Shown one piece after another: positions 50,837 through 58,520 of a stretch of 64,000 nt of DNA. The notes below the pieces were generated by a model that was given only the letters and a program-made list of their open reading frames with translations, searched no databases and was not told where the DNA came from. A program made the translations under genes and the position numbers. Numbering within the stretch: position 1 is the first letter of the stretch; the number at the start of each line of letters is the position of its first letter. This DNA is from Bacteroidaceae bacterium (GTDB lineage: Bacteria > Bacteroidota > Bacteroidia > Bacteroidales > Bacteroidaceae), in the NCBI GenBank assembly GCA_017429525.1, contig JAFROT010000022.1, forward strand, positions 1-64,000, in the 5' to 3' direction.

Positions 50837-52983
50837 TGCTCCTGCTGGCCGCTTTCTTTATTGCCTCTTGTGCCGACCTCGACTCCGACAAATACTTCGG
50901 CGACCGCAAGACGCTCGAGAGCGTCTTCACCGACCGCGAACAGGTCGACCAGTGGCTCGCCCACGCCTTCTCGTTCCTCACGGGCTCCAACTTCGAAGTC
51001 TGCTCTAAGGGCGGCACGGGCGGTGAGAATGCAGCCTGGAATCCCTTCTGCTTTGCCGACGACATCTACTACGGCGACCGCGACTATGCCTATGGCGACG
51101 CCAAGGACCGCGGCTTCACGTCCTACAACACGTTCCGTGAGGGCGGCTACACCGAGGCCGTCGGGCAGGACGCCTGGGTGCGTAGCTACCAGGGTATCTA
51201 CCAGGCCAGCATCTTCATCAAGAATATCGACATGAACACCGACCTCACCGAGGAGGACCGCCTCGACAAGAAGGGTCAGGCCCGCTTCGTCCGCGCTTAC
51301 TATTATTGGCTGCTCCTGCGCAAGTTCGGCCCCATTCCCATCATGCCTGATGAGGGCGCCGACTATACGCTCGAGTATGATGACCTCGCGACCCCGCGTT
51401 CGACCTACGAGGAGTGCGCCAACTACATCGCCGACGAGATGGTGAAGGCCGCCAACGAGATTTCGCCCCGCTGGACCAACAGGCGTGATGAAGCCAACAT
51501 CGCACGTCCGACGCGCGGCGCCTGCCTCGCCACGCGTGCCATCGCGCTGACCTATGCTGCCAGCCCCCTGGCCAACGGTCAGCTCAAGAACGGCCATCAC
51601 CCGGCCAACGTCACCGACAATATCGCCAAGCAGCTCCACAACTTCGACGGCACGCCGCTGCTCTCGCTCGACTACGACGAGGCCAAATGGGCGCGCGCCG
51701 CTGCTGCCTGCAAGGACGTCATGGACCTCGGAGGCTACGAGCTCTACCACGCAGGCTTCAACGCCGACCCCACCGACGGACGGCCCAGGACCGTGGCGCC
51801 CGACTACGACCCCGTCTTCTCGGAGAACAACTGGCCCAACGGCTGGAAGGACATCGACCCCTATCTCTCCTACCGCGACCTCTTCAACGGCACGGCCAGC
51901 GCGGCCGACAACCCTGAACTCATCTTCACCCGCGGCTCCAATATGAGCATGGGCGACAACGACAATGGCCTCGGCGCCATGGTGGCCCACTCGATGCCCG
52001 TCTCCATCAACGGCTGGAACACGCACGGCATGACGCAGAAGATGTGCGACACCTATTATATGCGCGACGGCTCGGACGTCCCCGGTATGTATCGCGAGTG
52101 GCGGCAGGACGGCGTCGACGGCAACGATATGGGCAACAGCCAGGAGCGCGCCACGGGTTGGACCTCACGCAGCGAGATCAACAACGGCGACTATCCCGAG
52201 CTCTCGCAGGACCTGCGCGCCTATCCTGGCATGAACGTCTCCAAGCAGTATGTCCGTCGCGAACCCCGCTTCTATGCCAGCGTAGCCTTCAGCGGCAGCT
52301 ACTGGGAGCAGTTGCAGAATCCCACTCAGTCGCAGCGCAACGCTCAGGTATTCTACTATCGTGGTGGTGGTAACGGCTACATTAATGCTTTCTCCTATCT
52401 CCGTACGGGTATTGGCATCAAGAAGTTCTATCATCCCGATGACTACCGCGACGCACAGCATGACTATGGTCATCTTCGCACTAAGTTTGAACCTGCCATC
52501 CGTTATGCAGACATCCTGTTGATGTACGCAGAATGCCTCAATGAGCTCACCCAGAGCTATACCATCAAGAGCTGGCAGGGCAAGGACATGACCATCAGCC
52601 GTAGCGTCGACGAGATGAAGAAGGGCATCCAGCCCGTTCGCATCCGTGCCGGCCTGCACGACTACTCGGCCGACGAGTATGCCGACGTCAATGCCTTCCG
52701 TGCCAAGGTCAAGCGTGAGCGCATGATCGAGTTCATGGGCGAGGGCAAGCGCTACTTCGACCTCCGCCGTTGGATGGACGCCCCCATCGAGGAGAACAAG
52801 CGCGTCTACGGCCTCAACGTCTTCCAGACGGCTGCCAAGCGCGACGAGTTCATGCAGGTCATCCCAGTCTACAACCTCTCGGCCAACTTCAACGACAAGA
52901 TGTACTTCTGGCCCATCTCTCACACCGACCTCAAGCGCAACAAGAATCTTGTCCAGAACCCCGGTTGGACCTACAATGACTAA
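50764..52983 (+). CDS. susD: SusD/RagB-family outer membrane glycan-binding lipoprotein
   Basis: A 739-residue lipoprotein (lipid on the cysteine of FFIASC) that forms the lid of the SusC channel. It shows SusD marks: FVRAYYYWLLLRKFGPIPIM, ARPTRGACLATRAIALTYAAS, PAIRYADILLMYAECLNEL, and ERMIEFMGEGKRYFDLRRWM near the end. It is longer than a usual SusD (about 500-600). The signal peptide is odd: MKTNMSNILRYI is followed by LPSLQGRGRGVG, encoded by the G/C-rich hairpin, before the hydrophobic stretch. The first codons are nearly identical to those of the next gene (53075). Third from last of the binding/import genes of the operon; its start codon lies between two inverted hairpin elements. Confidence 0.93.
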   Translation: MKTNMSNILRYILPSLQGRGRGVGLLLLAAFFIASCADLDSDKYFGDRKTLESVFTDREQVDQWLAHAFSFLTGSNFEVCSKGGTGGENAAWNPFCFADDIYYGDRDYAYGDAKDRGFTSYNTFREGGYTEAVGQDAWVRSYQGIYQASIFIKNIDMNTDLTEEDRLDKKGQARFVRAYYYWLLLRKFGPIPIMPDEGADYTLEYDDLATPRSTYEECANYIADEMVKAANEISPRWTNRRDEANIARPTRGACLATRAIALTYAASPLANGQLKNGHHPANVTDNIAKQLHNFDGTPLLSLDYDEAKWARAAAACKDVMDLGGYELYHAGFNADPTDGRPRTVAPDYDPVFSENNWPNGWKDIDPYLSYRDLFNGTASAADNPELIFTRGSNMSMGDNDNGLGAMVAHSMPVSINGWNTHGMTQKMCDTYYMRDGSDVPGMYREWRQDGVDGNDMGNSQERATGWTSRSEINNGDYPELSQDLRAYPGMNVSKQYVRREPRFYASVAFSGSYWEQLQNPTQSQRNAQVFYYRGGGNGYINAFSYLRTGIGIKKFYHPDDYRDAQHDYGHLRTKFEPAIRYADILLMYAECLNELTQSYTIKSWQGKDMTISRSVDEMKKGIQPVRIRAGLHDYSADEYADVNAFRAKVKRERMIEFMGEGKRYFDLRRWMDAPIEENKRVYGLNVFQTAAKRDEFMQVIPVYNLSANFNDKMYFWPISHTDLKRNKNLVQNPGWTYND

Positions 52984-52985
52984 GG

Positions 52986-53146
52986 AAGCCCCCCTCCTCA
53001 CTCCCCCTCAAAGGGGGAGGGTGGTCACCATTCAAGAATTGAAAACCATACATTCATAAATACAAGATTATAATATGAAAACAAATAAGAGCAATATACT
53101 AAGGTATATACTCCCCTCCCTCGCAGGGAGGGGCAGGGGAGTGGGT
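52986..53146 (+). repeat. Paired G/C-rich hairpin elements around the 53075 start
   Basis: Hairpin 1: CTCCCCC (53001-53007) with GGGGGAG (53013-53019). Hairpin 2: CCCCTCCC (53113-53120) with GGGAGGGG (53126-53133), inside the coding sequence. Same layout as at susD. Confidence 0.85.
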
Positions 53147-54169
53147 GTTCTTCTACTCCTGCTTGCCATCCCGTTCCTTACGGCCTGCAATGATGAATGG
53201 AAGGAGGAGCAGTACCAGCATTTCATCAGCTTCAAGGCTCCGCTGAACGACAACGGCGTCACCTCCGTCTACGTCCCCTTCACGCGTCACAACGACGACG
53301 GCCAGCCGCTCTACGGCCGCACAGGAGTCTCGCACTATGAGCTTCCCGTCATCGTCAGCGGTACCACTCACAACGACCGCGACCTCGTCATCCAGTTTGG
53401 GCATAGCGACACCCTCGACATCCTTAACGTAGAGCGCTTCGGCTCCCCCTCCTATCGCTCGGATATCGTCGACCTCTACTACAAGGACATGAGCCAATTC
53501 GCCTCCTATCCTGCCACCCTTAGCATCCCTAAGGGGCAGGACGTGGCGTTGCTCAAGATCCAGTTCGACTTCAACGGCATCGACCTCAAAGACAAGTGGG
53601 TGCTGCCGATTGAGATCAAGGACGACGACAGCTATACGCCCCATCCGCGTAAGAACTACGCCAAGGCCATGCTGCGCGTCTATCCTTACAACGACTACTC
53701 GGGCAACTACTCTGCCACCACGCTCACCATCACCAATGCCGACGACCCCACGAACGCCACCGGCATGGAGACGGCACGTGGCTACGTCGTCGACGAGAAC
53801 ACCATCTTCTTCTACGCCGGCAACATCGATGAAACACGTGTAGACCGCCAGAACTACAAGGTGTTCTTCAAGTTCATCCCCGATGAGAACAACCCCAATA
53901 TCGGTCATATTGAGCTCTCGTCTGATAATGCTGAGAAGAATGGTTTTGTCAATACGGGAAAAGCCTCTTATCGTATCTACGAACAGGCCGACGAGGTGCA
54001 GCCGTGGCTCTTGCACCGCTACGTCATCATTAGCGGTATCGAGTACAACTACACCGACTACACGTCTGTCGATGCCTACCCCATGGAGTACACCGTCAAG
54101 GGTATCCTCACGCTCGAGCGTCAGCTGAACACCCAGATTCCGAACGAGGACCAGGCGATTCAGTGGTAA
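53075..54169 (+). CDS. DUF1735/DUF4361-type surface glycan-binding lipoprotein
   Basis: A 364-residue lipoprotein (lipid on the cysteine of PFLTAC). It has an N-terminal BT_3987-like DUF1735 domain (about 55-160: HFISFKAPLNDNGVTSVYVP, YKDMSQFASYPATLSIPKG) and a C-terminal domain of the DUF4361 kind (about 200-350: YSATTLTITNADD, GYVVDENTIFFYAGNID). Such proteins sit behind SusD in many Bacteroidota loci and bind the target glycan on the cell surface. The signal peptide contains LPSLAGRGRGVG, translated from the hairpin element, and its first 37 bases of coding DNA differ from susD by one base (T to A at codon 5). Exact domain naming is from memory and less sure than the general role. Confidence 0.8.
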   Translation: MKTNKSNILRYILPSLAGRGRGVGVLLLLLAIPFLTACNDEWKEEQYQHFISFKAPLNDNGVTSVYVPFTRHNDDGQPLYGRTGVSHYELPVIVSGTTHNDRDLVIQFGHSDTLDILNVERFGSPSYRSDIVDLYYKDMSQFASYPATLSIPKGQDVALLKIQFDFNGIDLKDKWVLPIEIKDDDSYTPHPRKNYAKAMLRVYPYNDYSGNYSATTLTITNADDPTNATGMETARGYVVDENTIFFYAGNIDETRVDRQNYKVFFKFIPDENNPNIGHIELSSDNAEKNGFVNTGKASYRIYEQADEVQPWLLHRYVIISGIEYNYTDYTSVDAYPMEYTVKGILTLERQLNTQIPNEDQAIQW

Positions 54170-54177
54170 TGTTATTC

Positions 54178-54323
54178 AAGGAAATATAAAATATGAAATA
54201 TAAGATATATAATATAAGCACAGTTATGATTCTTTATCTTTCAAAAACCCGCCACTCCCTTCGTGGCAAACACGTCCTTCTTCTATCATTCTATATTTTA
54301 TCTTTCATATTTTATATTTCCTT
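54178..54323. repeat. Perfect 21-bp inverted repeat enclosing the GH92 start
   Basis: The arm at 54178-54198 (beginning AAGGAAATATAAAATATG) includes the GH92 start codon ATG at 54193. Its exact reverse complement is at 54303-54323, inside the signal-peptide coding region. Additional partial ATATTTTATCTTTCATA units lie next to it. Confidence 0.92.
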
Positions 54324-56670
54324 ACCCACCGTCAGCTTTGCTGCCGGTGAGGTAGGTTACGTCTCCCCCTTGGTCGGCACCATGTCCAAGCACTCCCTCT
54401 CCACGGGTAACACGTATCCTGCCATCGCCCTGCCCTGGGGCATGAACTTCTGGACGCCGCAGACGGGGCGCATGGGCGACGGGTGGGCCTACGTCTACAC
54501 CGAGGACAAGCTCCGTGGCATCAAGCAGACCCACCAGCCCTCGCCGTGGATCAACGACTACGGTCAGTTTGCCATTATGCCTACCACGCGCACCGTCTTC
54601 CGCGAGGACGACCGCGCCAGCTGGTTCAGCCACAAGGCCGAGACGGCTACACCTTATTATTATAAGGTTTATCTGGCCGACTGGGACGTCACCGCCGAGC
54701 TGACGCCCACCGAGCGCGCCGCCATCATGCGCCTCACCTATCCCGAGACCTCGGAAGCGCGCGTCGTCATCGACCCCTTCGACGGCGGTTCCTGCCTGCA
54801 GATCGACGAGGCGGGGCGCCGCGTCATGGGCTATACCACCAAGAACAGCGGCGGCGTGCCCGAAGGTTTCAAGAACTATTTCGTCATCGAATTTTCACAC
54901 CCCATCACCTTCGCGGGCATCTATGGCGACAAGCAAGGCGGCGACAAGCTGTTGGAGGACATCGTGATGATGGCCGACAACCACGTCATCGGCGTCGTAG
55001 GCTTTCCCACGCTCCGCCGCGGCGAGCAGGTGACGCTGCGCATCGCATCGTCCTTCATCAGCTACGAGCAGGCCCTGCGCAACCTCGCTGAACTCGGCGA
55101 CCGCTCCTTCGACGAGGTCTGTGCTGCCGGTCGCGAGCGCTGGGACGAGGTGCTCGGCCGCATCCGCGTCGACGACGACAACATCGACCACCTGCGCACC
55201 TTCTACTCGTGTCTCTATCGCTCCGTCCTCTTCCCGCGCTCGTTCTTCGAGTACGACGAGAAAGGTGAGCCCGTGCACTACAGTCCTCACACAGGTCAGG
55301 TGCTGCCCGGCCGTTATTTCACCGACACCGGTTTCTGGGACACCTTCCGCTGCCTCTTCCCGCTCCTCAACCTCGTCTATCCCGAGATGAGCCTGCAGAT
55401 GCAGGAGGGCCTCGTCAACTGCTACCGCGAGAGCGGTTTCCTGCCCGAGTGGGCCAGCCCCGGCCATCGCGGCTGCATGGTCGGCAACAACTCCGCCTCG
55501 GTCGTAGCTGACGCCTATCTGAAGTTAGTGGACAAGTTGACGAGTGGAGAAGTTGACAAGTTGGTTCCTCAAGGCAAGCAACTCGTCAACTCGTCAACTA
55601 AAAGCTCGTCATCTAGCTCGTCAACCCTCCCCTACGACATCGAGACGCTCTGGCAGGCCGTCGTCCATGGCGCCAACGCCGTCCATCCGAAGGTCAGCTC
55701 CACAGGTCGCCTCGGCTTCGACTACTACAACCGCCTCGGCTACGTCCCCTACGATGTCGACATCCGCGAGAGCGTGGCACGCACGTTGGAGTATGCCTAC
55801 GACGACTGGTGCATCTACCAGCTTGGCCGTAAGCTCGGCAAGAAAGAGAAGGAACTCAAGCCCTTCCGCCAGCGCGCCCTCAACTATAAGAACGTCTTCG
55901 ACCCCGAGACACGCCTGATGCGTGGTCGCTTGAAGGACGGCCACTTCCAGAGCCCCTTCAACCCGCTGAAGTGGGGCGACGCCTTCACCGAAGGCAACGC
56001 CTGGCACTACACCTGGTCGGTCTTCCACGACCCCGAGGGCCTCATCCGCCTGATGGGCGGCCGCGACGTCTTCGTCCAGATGCTCGACTCCGTGTTCAAC
56101 GTGCCGCCCCTCTTCGACGACAGCTACTACGGCGGCGTCATCCATGAGATACGCGAGATGCAGATCATGAATATGGGCAATTACGCCCACGGCAATCAGC
56201 CCATCCAGCACATGATCTACCTCTACGACTGGGCTGCAGAGCCCTGGAAAGCGCAGCAGCGCGTGCGCGAGGTCATGGACCGCTTCTACACCTCCGCCCC
56301 CGACGGCTACTGCGGCGACGAGGACAACGGCCAGACCTCTGCCTGGTACGTTTTCTCGGCCCTTGGCTTCTATCCCGTCTGTCCCGGTTCGGGCGAGTAT
56401 GCCCTCGGCACTCCTTATTTCCGCAAGGTCACCCTCAGCCTGCCCTCAGGCAAGACCCTTGCCCTCGAGGCCGCAGCGTCTGCCGGCACTCCCATCGCTG
56501 CCGCACCCTACATCCAGCGCATGACCCTCAACGGACAGCCCTACGATCGCAACTACTTGCGCCACGAGGACCTCACCGCTGGCGGCACCATCCACTTCGA
56601 CCTCGGTCCGCAACCCAACAAGTCTCGCGGCATCAGCCCCGAGGCTGCCCCGTATAGCTTTAGTAGATAA
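54193..56670 (+). CDS. GH92 family alpha-mannosidase
   Basis: An 825-residue exported, calcium-dependent inverting exo-alpha-mannosidase. Signal peptide of about 50 residues with a long N-region. An N-terminal sandwich (about 52-290: VGTMSKHSLSTGNTYPAIALP, TGRMGDGWAYVY) is followed by an (alpha/alpha)6 barrel. Likely general acid is E600 in FTEGNAWHYTW; likely bases are D709 and D711 in GDEDNGQTSAWYVFSALGFY. Where many relatives have HGNEP, this one reads HGNQP (Q669), which may affect linkage preference. Residues about 443-478 (LVDKLTSGEVDKLVPQG...SSSSSS) are an in-frame insertion made of inverted-repeat DNA. It starts 23 bp after the previous gene; the start codon lies in a 21-bp inverted repeat. 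With GH76 it would trim mannan side chains or N-glycan mannose. Confidence 0.92.
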   Translation: MKYKIYNISTVMILYLSKTRHSLRGKHVLLLSFYILSFIFYISLPTVSFAAGEVGYVSPLVGTMSKHSLSTGNTYPAIALPWGMNFWTPQTGRMGDGWAYVYTEDKLRGIKQTHQPSPWINDYGQFAIMPTTRTVFREDDRASWFSHKAETATPYYYKVYLADWDVTAELTPTERAAIMRLTYPETSEARVVIDPFDGGSCLQIDEAGRRVMGYTTKNSGGVPEGFKNYFVIEFSHPITFAGIYGDKQGGDKLLEDIVMMADNHVIGVVGFPTLRRGEQVTLRIASSFISYEQALRNLAELGDRSFDEVCAAGRERWDEVLGRIRVDDDNIDHLRTFYSCLYRSVLFPRSFFEYDEKGEPVHYSPHTGQVLPGRYFTDTGFWDTFRCLFPLLNLVYPEMSLQMQEGLVNCYRESGFLPEWASPGHRGCMVGNNSASVVADAYLKLVDKLTSGEVDKLVPQGKQLVNSSTKSSSSSSSTLPYDIETLWQAVVHGANAVHPKVSSTGRLGFDYYNRLGYVPYDVDIRESVARTLEYAYDDWCIYQLGRKLGKKEKELKPFRQRALNYKNVFDPETRLMRGRLKDGHFQSPFNPLKWGDAFTEGNAWHYTWSVFHDPEGLIRLMGGRDVFVQMLDSVFNVPPLFDDSYYGGVIHEIREMQIMNMGNYAHGNQPIQHMIYLYDWAAEPWKAQQRVREVMDRFYTSAPDGYCGDEDNGQTSAWYVFSALGFYPVCPGSGEYALGTPYFRKVTLSLPSGKTLALEAAASAGTPIAAAPYIQRMTLNGQPYDRNYLRHEDLTAGGTIHFDLGPQPNKSRGISPEAAPYSFSR
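55522..55628 (+). repeat. Short-period inverted-repeat insertion inside the GH92 gene
   Basis: Units of AAGTTGACGAGT/AAGTTGACAAGT run forward at 55534-55563 and in inverted form (ACTCGTCAACTCGTCAAC) at 55581-55598; GTTGACGAGT (55536-55545) pairs exactly with 55581-55590. The frame stays open. Confidence 0.85.
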
Positions 56671-56675
56671 AGACG

Positions 56676-56832
56676 GCCCTCCCCCTCCCTCTATGGAGGG
56701 AGCGATTACCTAACAAGTAATGAAAAAAAGAGAACAATGAAAAGAATTCTATTCGCATTCATCCTAATATTAACATCAACCTTTCTGTCAGCGCATGTAA
56801 TCGCTCCCTCCCTACAAGGGAGGGCGGGGGGA
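56676..56832 (+). repeat. Paired hairpin elements around the 56737 start
   Basis: GGAGGGAGCGATTAC (56695-56709) and GTAATCGCTCCCTCC (56797-56811) are perfect 15-bp inverted repeats. Each is part of a CCCTCCC...GGGAGGG hairpin. The start codon of the GH76 gene (56737) lies in the loop. Confidence 0.9.
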
Positions 56833-58338
56833 GAGTCATCAAGTGGAGAGCCCTCCCTTCTCCTCCACCGCGCCATCGCCCTGACGGATGCCACGATGCA
56901 GAAGTCGTTCGTCGCGAACAGCCTTCACATGTACGACACCTACGACACCGCGACGGGGCAGGGCGCTGGCACGGCAGATGTTTGGCCGTACACCGCAGCC
57001 ATCGAGGCCCATTGCTCCGTCCTCGAGGCCCTCGAGCAGCTGCGCGACGAGGAGCCCGACCTCTATGCCCAGCACCACGAGCGCTTCGTCATCCGTCTGC
57101 GGCAGCTCTACGACAACCTCGCTTACTACGCCGGCACCTACCTTCTCAATTCCTACGCGCGTGTGGCGCGCTGGACCATCTACGGCGTGCATCGCGCCGG
57201 CACCAAGGGCACAGCCGCCGTCAAGGGCATCGAGAATGTCTACGACGATCAGATGTGGATCTGTCGCGAACTCATACGCGCCTATCGCCTCACCGGCTAC
57301 GACGGCTACCTCAAGGAAGCCACCATGCTCGCCAACTACTGCATCGACGGCTGGGACTGCTGCCTCGATGGCGCCGGCAACGAGTATGGAGGCATCAGCT
57401 GGGGACCGGGCTACAACAGCAAGCACTCCTGCTCCAACGCCCCCCTGATCCAGCCCCTCGTCTGGCTCGCCGACATCTATCGTGCCGACGATGAGCCCGA
57501 GGACCTACGCTACTACTACATCCAGCCCGATGGCACCCGAGCCAGCGTCATGCGTCGCCATTCCGACGTCTATCTTGAGATGGCCCGCAAGATCTACGCG
57601 TGGCAGAAGGAGAAGCTCCTCAATCGCACCACGGGCGTCTACTGGGACATGTGCGGAGCCGTACAAGGCGAGATCAAGTACGTCAAGGTCGGGCGCGACA
57701 CCTATCGCGACCACATCGACCTGAACGGCCCTTCAGGTACCGCCTACACCTACAACAGCGGCACCATGCTCGCGGGCGCTGCCGAGCTCTACCGCGCGAC
57801 CGCTGAGGCTGCCTATCTCGACGACCTCAATGCCCTCGCCCGCAGCTGCTTCAGCCGCTTCACCAGCAGCAAGCGCATCGATGGCATAGTCTATCGCCTA
57901 TGGCCCACCGATGACGTCGCCACTAGCGGTTTCAACACTTGGTTCGACAATGTCCTCATGCGCGCCTACGTCGACGCCGCGCCCTACAACACTTCTCCCA
58001 CGCCGACCGCCCTCAACTCCTTCCGGCTCAACCTCAACTACGGCTGGGAGCACCACCTGCGTGACGGCCTACTCCCCATCCATCTCATCGACGGTTGGGG
58101 CGACGCCACCGTCACCAAGGGCTTCCATCAGATGGCCTTCGCCTCAGAACTCGCCATGCTTGCCGTCTGGCAGCAGCGCCAAGCCCAGCCCGATGCCGTC
58201 CCGCAGCTTCCCGCCGATGCCTCCGTCAGCCCCTCCGCCACCGAAGGCCAGTTCTTCGACCTTCAAGGGCGGGTCGCCACCCGTCCCCTCCGCCGTGGCC
58301 TCTACGTCCTCGCCGGCCACAAGATACAGCTGCAGTGA
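56737..58338 (+). CDS. GH76 family alpha-1,6-mannanase (second copy)
   Basis: A 533-residue exported enzyme: signal peptide (MKRILFAFILILTSTFLSAH), then APSLQGRAGGESSSGEPS encoded by the hairpin element, the GH76 barrel (about 50-490) and a T9SS-like tail (FFDLQGRVATRPLRRGLYVL...KIQLQ). The aspartate pair is D170-D171 in YDDQMW; further marks are WGPGYNSKHSCSNAPLI and AYTYNSGTMLAGAAELY. It is the endo-acting partner of the GH92 enzyme upstream. Unlike the GH76 at 13792 it has no ricin-like domain. It is the last gene of the operon and starts 66 bp after GH92, with its start codon in the loop of a 15-bp inverted repeat. Confidence 0.88.
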   Translation: MKRILFAFILILTSTFLSAHVIAPSLQGRAGGESSSGEPSLLLHRAIALTDATMQKSFVANSLHMYDTYDTATGQGAGTADVWPYTAAIEAHCSVLEALEQLRDEEPDLYAQHHERFVIRLRQLYDNLAYYAGTYLLNSYARVARWTIYGVHRAGTKGTAAVKGIENVYDDQMWICRELIRAYRLTGYDGYLKEATMLANYCIDGWDCCLDGAGNEYGGISWGPGYNSKHSCSNAPLIQPLVWLADIYRADDEPEDLRYYYIQPDGTRASVMRRHSDVYLEMARKIYAWQKEKLLNRTTGVYWDMCGAVQGEIKYVKVGRDTYRDHIDLNGPSGTAYTYNSGTMLAGAAELYRATAEAAYLDDLNALARSCFSRFTSSKRIDGIVYRLWPTDDVATSGFNTWFDNVLMRAYVDAAPYNTSPTPTALNSFRLNLNYGWEHHLRDGLLPIHLIDGWGDATVTKGFHQMAFASELAMLAVWQQRQAQPDAVPQLPADASVSPSATEGQFFDLQGRVATRPLRRGLYVLAGHKIQLQ

Positions 58339-58354
58339 GAGCGAAGTGAAGAAT

Positions 58355-58510
58355 GATGAATCTCGCTTCGCTCGGAATGAAGAATACAAGTTACCTGTTT
58401 AGGATGAAGAATGAAGAATGACGAATGAAGGATGAAGAATCCAATTTACCTTCAAGACCTGAAAGTAATTCTTATTTTTCATTCTTCATTCTTCATTCTT
58501 CATCATTCAT
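58355..58510. repeat. Repeat element B downstream of the alcohol dehydrogenase gene
   Basis: Contains GATGAAGAATGAAGAATG short-period units, a 47-bp core (58444-58490, starting ATTTACCTTCAAGACC) and inverted CATTCTTCATTCTTCATT units. The core matches the reverse complement of element C (59759-59805) at 45 of 47 positions. The segment AATCTCGCTTCGCTCGGAAT at 58359 also recurs before element C (59742). Confidence 0.9.
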
Positions 58511-58520
58511 CCTTCCCCCT

